The position numbers and the translations under genes were made by a program. A stretch of DNA of 9,320 nt from Euryarchaeota archaeon UBA242 (GTDB taxonomy: Archaea; Thermoplasmatota; Poseidoniia; Poseidoniales; Poseidoniaceae), in NCBI GenBank assembly GCA_002499015.1, contig DAJY01000002.1, forward strand, positions 1 through 9,320, in the 5' to 3' direction. Below, one piece after another: positions 5,730-9,320 of this stretch (positions are counted from its first letter, which is position 1; each line of letters opens with the position of its first letter). The notes beneath the pieces are model-generated. The model did not search any database. It worked only from the letters and a program-made list of their open reading frames with translations, and was not told the origin of the DNA.

Positions 5730-7002
5730 AAGACAATTAGAGGTTGAAAGAGCATTGATTTGGGCTCATATGCAACTCGGGCGTGTATCTGAATCCGATT
5801 ATCATATCATAAAATCAATTGCAAATTCAACTTCTGTAACCAAGGAAAGAGTTTCCGAAATAGAAGCTGAAACAAGACATGATATTATGGCATTAACTAA
5901 GGCTATGGCAGAAGCTGCTGGCGAAGCTGGTTGGTGTATTCATCTAGGTGCAACTTCTAATGATATTGTTGACACTGCGGTCGCGTTACAATTGAGAGAT
6001 AGCATCATATTACTAAGAGAGCAACTCTGTTTATTGATTGGAGTTTGTGCTGATATCGCTGAAAGAGAACGTGATACTGTAATGCTGGGCCGCACACATG
6101 GTCAGGCTGCAGTTCCGATCACCTTTGGCCTTAAAGCAGCAGTTTGGCTTGATGAAATGCGCCGTCAATTGATTCGTTTGGATGAAGCAAGTCCTCGTAT
6201 TTCAGTTGGAAAGTTCCTCGGTGCTGTTGGCACAGGTGCTGCCCAAGGAGTGAATGCAAGAGAACTTCAAAGACTAATACTTACTCATCTAGGACTTGGA
6301 GTTCCATTGGCAACCACTCAAGTTGTTGGAAGAGACCGTTATATCGAGTATGTTTCCTGGCTAGCAAATGTTGCATGTACTTGTGAAAAGATTCTTCAAG
6401 AAGTTAGAAACTTACAACGCTCAGAAATTGCTGAAGCAGGTGAAGGCTTTGATGTTGAGAAGCAAGTTGGTTCTTCTACAATGGCCCACAAAAAGAATCC
6501 TATCAAATCAGAAAACGCATGTGGATTGGCTAGAATTGTACGTTCATTCATTATCCCTACTTACGAAAACGCACTACTATGGCATGAAAGAGATTTGGCA
6601 AATTCCAGTGCTGAAAGATTTACTCTATCACACGCCTCTGCGTTATGTGAAGATGTAATGGCAAAAACTCGACAAGTATTAGCCACTATGTGGGTTGACG
6701 CTGAACGCTGTATGGAGAATATCAAATCTCAACGTGGTCTTGTTATGGCTGAAAAGGTGATGATAGAACTTGTTGACCATGGTATTGCTAGAGATGAAGC
6801 ACACGAAATTTTACGTGAAGCATCATTTACAGCAGTTGCCAACAAGGAAGAATTAATCGATGTTTGCTCTAGAACTCCGGCAATTGCTGCTGCATTCTCT
6901 GCTGAAGAATTAGAATTTATGTTCGAACCAGCAAATCACATTGGGGTTTCTGGAGAAATTGTTGATGAAACTGTTGCTCTTGCAAGAGCTGCAATTCTGT
7001 GA
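5653..7002 (+). CDS. purB: Adenylosuccinate lyase
   Basis: PurB acts twice in purine synthesis: it splits SAICAR to AICAR and fumarate, and adenylosuccinate to AMP and fumarate. The protein is a cytoplasmic homotetramer of the fumarase/aspartase superfamily. From the ATG at 5653 it has 449 residues, normal for the archaeal/Bacillus type. Landmarks are CPLDYRYG near the start, ATSNDIVDTA, GRTHGQAAVP with His149, the flexible signature loop GSSTMAHKKNP (273-283) with the catalytic serine, and RDLANSSAERF. The signature normally reads SSxMPxKxN; here the proline is alanine. I chose 5653 because MAFCPLDYRYG aligns with the typical N-terminus. The frame opens at a TTG at 5623, which would add ten mostly basic residues. 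No Shine-Dalgarno sequence or well-placed TATA box precedes 5653. The stop abuts the stop of the convergent gene. Confidence 0.95.
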   Translation: MAFCPLDYRYGCQDFKHIWSEVGRHERQLEVERALIWAHMQLGRVSESDYHIIKSIANSTSVTKERVSEIEAETRHDIMALTKAMAEAAGEAGWCIHLGATSNDIVDTAVALQLRDSIILLREQLCLLIGVCADIAERERDTVMLGRTHGQAAVPITFGLKAAVWLDEMRRQLIRLDEASPRISVGKFLGAVGTGAAQGVNARELQRLILTHLGLGVPLATTQVVGRDRYIEYVSWLANVACTCEKILQEVRNLQRSEIAEAGEGFDVEKQVGSSTMAHKKNPIKSENACGLARIVRSFIIPTYENALLWHERDLANSSAERFTLSHASALCEDVMAKTRQVLATMWVDAERCMENIKSQRGLVMAEKVMIELVDHGIARDEAHEILREASFTAVANKEELIDVCSRTPAIAAAFSAEELEFMFEPANHIGVSGEIVDETVALARAAIL

Positions 7003-7671
7003 TTAAGTATTGACAACATCAATTTTACTAAATTCCAAATAGCCCCTTACTCCATCCCAATGCGATTGATAATCTACGGTTAATTTCCCATTCATATGCG
7101 GTCCATGCAAAACAAGAGTTTCGTACTCTCCACCCTCACCATCGACATTGAATCTATATTTCTTTGAAAGTTCTTCTAATTCGGTAAGTGAGTCTTTACT
7201 AAGAGTATGTCCAAGCCATTCTTCACCCATTCCCTCGGTGCTAACACCAGTTAGCATTACGCCAAATCCATTGTCGACTAAGTTTCTCATGTGCTGTTGA
7301 GAGGATTGGTGCCATAATGGAGTCCAACTAATTATTGATAACTTTTCACACATCCTCTCCAAACGACTTTTTTGATAATCTGAACGTAGAGCGCCACTAA
7401 CAATTCCATCAATATCCAACTTTGCTAATTCTGCTTGTAAATCATCGATCTCAAGTTCTTGTATTCCTTCACTAGCCACATTTATCCATTTAATTGCGCA
7501 AAGTTGGGCTTGATACTGAACTGCAGCCACCCCTGGCACCTGGAACATATGCGAGTCACCACCGGAAATAGTAACTGTCACCAAGTATGCAACATCCCAA
7601 CCCTTGCACATTGCCCACCATAAAGCGGCACAGGAATCCTTACCACCACTTGATAGAACTGCGACTCGCAT
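7003..7671 (-). CDS. dph6: Diphthine-ammonia ligase family (Dph6/MJ0570-like ATP-PPase)
   Basis: This 222-residue N-type ATP pyrophosphatase has the PP-loop SSGGKDS at residues 7-13, the family motif GALRSDYQKSRLE (93-105), PLW (about 118-120) and GEGGEYETL (178-186). These define the DUF71/MJ0570 family. Members catalyse the last step of diphthamide formation on the translocation-factor EF-2 histidine: amidation of diphthine with ammonium and ATP. Members without the extra eukaryotic domains have the length seen here. The ATG at 7671 is preferred because it puts the PP-loop at the usual N-terminal distance and has a well-placed TATA box; the frame opens eight codons earlier at 7695, which would cover that TATA box. 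The gene is divergent from psmA and convergent with purB. Function is known for the family and inferred here. Confidence 0.9.
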   Translation of the reverse strand: MRVAVLSSGGKDSCAALWWAMCKGWDVAYLVTVTISGGDSHMFQVPGVAAVQYQAQLCAIKWINVASEGIQELEIDDLQAELAKLDIDGIVSGALRSDYQKSRLERMCEKLSIISWTPLWHQSSQQHMRNLVDNGFGVMLTGVSTEGMGEEWLGHTLSKDSLTELEELSKKYRFNVDGEGGEYETLVLHGPHMNGKLTVDYQSHWDGVRGYLEFSKIDVVNT

Positions 7672-7692
7672 GACTACGCTAAACAACCTTAG

Positions 7693-7702
7693 CAATTTAT
7701 CC
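7693..7702 (-). promoter_or_regulatory. TATA box of the diphthine-ammonia ligase gene
   Basis: The minus strand reads GGATAAATTG, the best TATA match in the window. Its core is centred 26 nt upstream of the ATG at 7671, which predicts a leaderless transcript and supports that start. Confidence 0.55.
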
Positions 7703-7732
7703 TACGGGTTAGTTGTAATTGGGAGGGTTGAT

Positions 7733-7777
7733 ATGTGGTGGGGATTTCAATGGCCTGTTAGCGAGAGTCACTGGTGA
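7733..7777 (+). CDS. Candidate Trp-rich leader peptide upstream of psmA
   Basis: An ATG at 7733 opens a 14-codon frame, MWWGFQWPVSESHW, ending with TGA at 7775-7777. Four of 14 codons are tryptophan, and GGGAGGG at 7721-7727 lies 5 nt before the ATG, a strong Shine-Dalgarno match. Its last Trp codon and stop fall in the left arm of the inverted repeat 7772-7809. This is the layout of a leader peptide with a regulatory hairpin, but such attenuation is not established for archaeal proteasome genes, and a frame this short can arise by chance. It is too short to judge from composition alone. Confidence 0.28.
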   Translation: MWWGFQWPVSESHW

Positions 7778-7809
7778 TGTTGGTCCATCCAAATAGACCA
7801 TCATCATCA
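7772..7809 (+). promoter_or_regulatory. Inverted repeat / hairpin upstream of psmA
   Basis: Left arm TGGTGATGTTGGTC (7772-7785) and right arm GACCATCATCATCA (7796-7809) match in 12 of 14 positions, with one further position able to form a G-U pair in RNA. The loop is CATCCAAATA. The structure ends about 38 nt before the psmA ATG, next to the TATA-like elements, so it could be a transcription-factor site or, if transcribed, an RNA hairpin controlling psmA. The CAT triplet run in the right arm partly drives the match. Confidence 0.4.
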
Positions 7810-7828
7810 TAAAGTGTCGCCTTAAAGA
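7809..7828 (+). promoter_or_regulatory. psmA: Two candidate TATA boxes of psmA
   Basis: CATAAAGT (7809-7816) and CTTAAAGA (7821-7828) are both TATA-like. The first is 26-27 nt before a GTG at 7839 that is in frame with psmA; the second is about 24 nt before the ATG at 7848. They imply different transcript starts, and the sequence alone does not decide which is used. Confidence 0.4.
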
Positions 7829-7835
7829 CAAATTA

Positions 7836-7841
7836 GAGGTG
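7836..7841 (+). promoter_or_regulatory. psmA: Shine-Dalgarno site before psmA ATG
   Basis: GAGGTG is followed by 6 nt and then the ATG at 7848. It would function only if transcription starts upstream of it, which the TATA element at 7809-7816 would just about allow. Confidence 0.4.
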
Positions 7842-7847
7842 TCAAGT

Positions 7848-8570
7848 ATGCAACCAAGCGGAAGAGGATATGACCACGGAATCACAACATTTAGCCCAGA
7901 CGGAAGATTGTTCCAAGTTGAATATGCACGGGAATCTGTAAAGAGAGGAACCACAACTGCAGGATTGAAATTTAAGGAAGGAGTTGTATTGGTCTGCGAC
8001 AAGAGAATTAGCAGCCGATTGATAATCCCTGAATCTATTGAAAAAATGTTCAAAATCGATGGCCACATCGGTGTTGCAACATCAGGATTAGTTGCTGATG
8101 CACGACAACTAGTTGCTAGAGCTCGTGTTGAGTGCCAAGTAAATCGAATAACTTATGCGGCTTCAATTCCGGTTGATGTACTGGTAAAGCGTATTTGTGA
8201 TTTCAAGCAATCTTTCACCCAATACGGCGGTTCACGCCCATTCGGTACTGCTCTACTAATTGGTGGCGTTGATGCAAACGGAATTCATCTTTACGAAACA
8301 GACCCATCAGGAGCATACCAATCATACCATGCTGGAGCAATTGGCTCAGGAAGAAATTCTGTTGTCGAACACTTCGAGAGTAATTGGAAGGAAGGTCTAA
8401 CTCAAAATGCAGCAATGAAGTTGGGACTTGAGGCTTTGAGAAATGCTAACGGTACTGAATTGAACCGAGAGGCTGTTGAAGTCACCGTCATCGATGGTGA
8501 AGGATATAGAGTTCTAGATAGAGATGATGTCAACAAACAAATTGACAGACTAAAACCTCTAGAAGAATGA
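7848..8570 (+). CDS. psmA: 20S proteasome alpha subunit
   Basis: PsmA forms the heptameric outer rings of the archaeal 20S proteasome and the gated entry pore, and docks PAN/Cdc48-type ATPases. The 240 residues match the family length. The N-terminal gate region GYDHGITTFSPDGRLFQVEYARE is followed by SRLI...SIEK, where Lys66 corresponds to the Thermoplasma lysine that binds the ATPase HbYX tail, then TSGLVADAR, TQYGGSRPFG and AIGSGR. Starting at the ATG 7848 gives Tyr8-Asp9 exactly as in Thermoplasma; an in-frame GTG at 7839 would add three residues. Position 10, commonly Arg in archaeal alpha subunits, is His here. SBDS follows 65 nt downstream, as in the archaeal exosome superoperon. Confidence 0.97.
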   Translation: MQPSGRGYDHGITTFSPDGRLFQVEYARESVKRGTTTAGLKFKEGVVLVCDKRISSRLIIPESIEKMFKIDGHIGVATSGLVADARQLVARARVECQVNRITYAASIPVDVLVKRICDFKQSFTQYGGSRPFGTALLIGGVDANGIHLYETDPSGAYQSYHAGAIGSGRNSVVEHFESNWKEGLTQNAAMKLGLEALRNANGTELNREAVEVTVIDGEGYRVLDRDDVNKQIDRLKPLEE

Positions 8571-8586
8571 TTTCATCCAAAACCAT

Positions 8587-8603
8587 GCGCTAAGCCTTAG
8601 TGC
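8587..8603 (+). other. Palindrome between psmA and SBDS
   Basis: GCGCTAAGCCTTAGTGC is a near-perfect dyad: CTAAG and CTTAG around one central C, flanked by GCG/TGC with one G-T pair. In RNA it makes a 6-7-bp hairpin. It may be a processing or terminator-like element between the two genes or a binding site for SBDS control; no T-run follows. Confidence 0.28.
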
Positions 8604-8624
8604 TTGGTCCGCATAACCCACTTT

Positions 8625-8630
8625 GAGGGG
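8625..8630 (+). promoter_or_regulatory. Shine-Dalgarno site of the SBDS gene
   Basis: GAGGGG lies 5 nt before the ATG at 8636. It favours that start over the in-frame ATG at 8645 and fits a gene translated from a longer operon mRNA starting at psmA. Confidence 0.5.
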
Positions 8631-8635
8631 AACTA

Positions 8636-9320
8636 ATGGTTAGTATGGATGATGCTGTTTTAGCGCGAATGGAAAAGAGTGGCAAACGCTATGAGTTACT
8701 TGTCGACCCGACTCTGGTTGATCAATTCAAAGAAAATCCCGATTCAGTAAGAATTGATGAATTTTTGGCTATAGACGAAGTTTTTCATGATGCTAGAGGC
8801 GGAGAAAGACCTACTTCCGAAGCAATTGAAAATACTTTTGCCACTCAAGATATTGTTCAAATAGCACAGATTATCCTCGAAAAGGGTAGTATTCAGTTGA
8901 CAACCAATCAAAGAAAGGTTATGGTTGATAAAATGAGACAACAAATCATCCACCATATTCACTCCCAAGCGGTTGACCCGAAGACAAAAAGCCCACATCC
9001 AAAAACAAGAATCGAATTAGCACTAGATGAATGTAGATATTCTGTTGACCCGTTTAAACGGTTAGAAAACCAAGTTAAGGATGCTGTAGAAAAACTGAAA
9101 ACGTTGATCCCGCTATCATTTGAATCTGTGAAATTAGCATTCAAGATATCCGGTGCTACGATGGGAAAGGTCAACCAACTTTTACGACCATACATGAAAA
9201 ATGAAGGCTGGTTAGAGGATGGTTCATGGGCCTGTGTAATCGAATGCCCTGGCGGAATGAAGGGCGAACTAATAAGCCAAGTAATGCAACGTTCAGCCGA
9301 TGCTGAAGTCAAAGAAATGT
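8636..9320 (+). CDS. sbds: Ribosome maturation protein SBDS/SDO1 (3' end off right edge)
   Basis: SBDS works with an EF-2-like GTPase to release the eIF6-type anti-association factor from new large ribosomal subunits. The 228 residues present show the N-terminal FYSH domain (MEKSGKRYELLVDP, FLAIDEVFHDARGGERP, IILEKGSIQLT), the central helical domain starting with QRKVMVDKMRQQIIHHI, DPKTKSPHPKTRIELAL and DPFK, and the C-terminal ferredoxin-like domain ending in DGSWACVIECPGGMKGEL. Archaeal members are about 230-240 residues, so only a few codons are missing. There is no frameshift. The ATG at 8636 has a good Shine-Dalgarno sequence. It follows psmA, and in many archaea rrp4, rrp41 and rrp42 come next, so this is probably the start of that operon; those genes are not visible here. 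Confidence 0.95.
   Translation, partial: MVSMDDAVLARMEKSGKRYELLVDPTLVDQFKENPDSVRIDEFLAIDEVFHDARGGERPTSEAIENTFATQDIVQIAQIILEKGSIQLTTNQRKVMVDKMRQQIIHHIHSQAVDPKTKSPHPKTRIELALDECRYSVDPFKRLENQVKDAVEKLKTLIPLSFESVKLAFKISGATMGKVNQLLRPYMKNEGWLEDGSWACVIECPGGMKGELISQVMQRSADAEVKEM

Noticed and set aside
7796..7810. CAT triplet run as a microsatellite or CRISPR-like repeat
   Set aside because: Only three to four CAT units occur and there is no spacer pattern; it is better described as the right arm of the inverted repeat.
7709..8068. Minus-strand ORF of 119 codons overlapping the psmA promoter and 5' end
   Set aside because: It is antisense to the conserved psmA N-terminus, with composition typical of a shadow frame. 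No promoter or Shine-Dalgarno sequence was seen for it.
8959..9312. Minus-strand ORF of 117 codons, and another at 8744-8998
   Set aside because: They are antisense to the SBDS gene, which has strong domain matches along its whole length; their proteins show no recognisable motif.
1..9320. Mobile element or defence system
   Set aside because: No transposase, integrase, terminal repeats, direct target duplications, CRISPR repeats, nuclease or toxin-antitoxin signature was seen; the genes are mostly conserved archaeal core functions.

Overview
The window is archaeal, about 40% GC, and reads as chromosomal rather than mobile. Diagnostic genes are an archaeal 20S proteasome alpha subunit, an SBDS/SDO1 ribosome-maturation protein, TiaS (the archaeal tRNA-Ile2 agmatidine synthetase), a Dph6-type diphthine-ammonia ligase and an archaeosortase-like membrane protein. 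Several promoters look like a TATA box whose centre lies 25-27 nt upstream of the start codon, the pattern of leaderless archaeal mRNAs. The combination suggests a planktonic euryarchaeon, plausibly Marine Group II (Poseidoniales). That placement is an inference from gene content and base composition, not from a phylogenetic marker comparison.

Layout. (1) Bases 1-1765, minus strand: a surface module. A secreted C-type-lectin-like/LamG protein, cut by the left edge, lies just downstream of the archaeosortase gene. (2) Bases 1828-3813, plus strand: a HAD-IIIA phosphatase with a HisB-N-type zinc loop, then tiaS 6 nt later as an apparent two-gene operon. (3) Bases 3877-5566: three small membrane proteins on the plus strand (one single-span and unknown, one Sec61-beta-like candidate, one four-helix and unknown). 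Among them on the minus strand is a RecA/RadB-fold protein whose P-loop lacks the catalytic lysine. (4) Bases 5653-7671: purB (adenylosuccinate lyase), convergent with the diphthine-ammonia ligase gene. (5) Bases 7672-9320: a 176-nt divergent control region, then psmA and SBDS. These are the usual opening genes of the archaeal exosome/proteasome superoperon, so rrp4, rrp41 and rrp42 would be expected past the right edge.

The annotated genes serve translation and proteostasis (TiaS decoding of AUA, diphthamide on EF-2, SBDS in 60S-type maturation, proteasome), purine synthesis, and cell-surface protein anchoring. There is no tRNA, rRNA, CRISPR array, insertion sequence or integrase in view, and no gap above 300 nt without a gene.

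The most interesting unexplained structure is upstream of psmA. A 14-codon, tryptophan-rich mini-ORF (4 Trp) with a strong Shine-Dalgarno sequence has its final codons inside the left arm of a long inverted repeat just before the psmA start, a layout reminiscent of a leader-peptide attenuator. Also notable are the degenerate RadB-like protein, two convergent gene pairs that abut with no spacer at an identical TGATTAAG junction, and an out-of-frame ORF running across the purB start.
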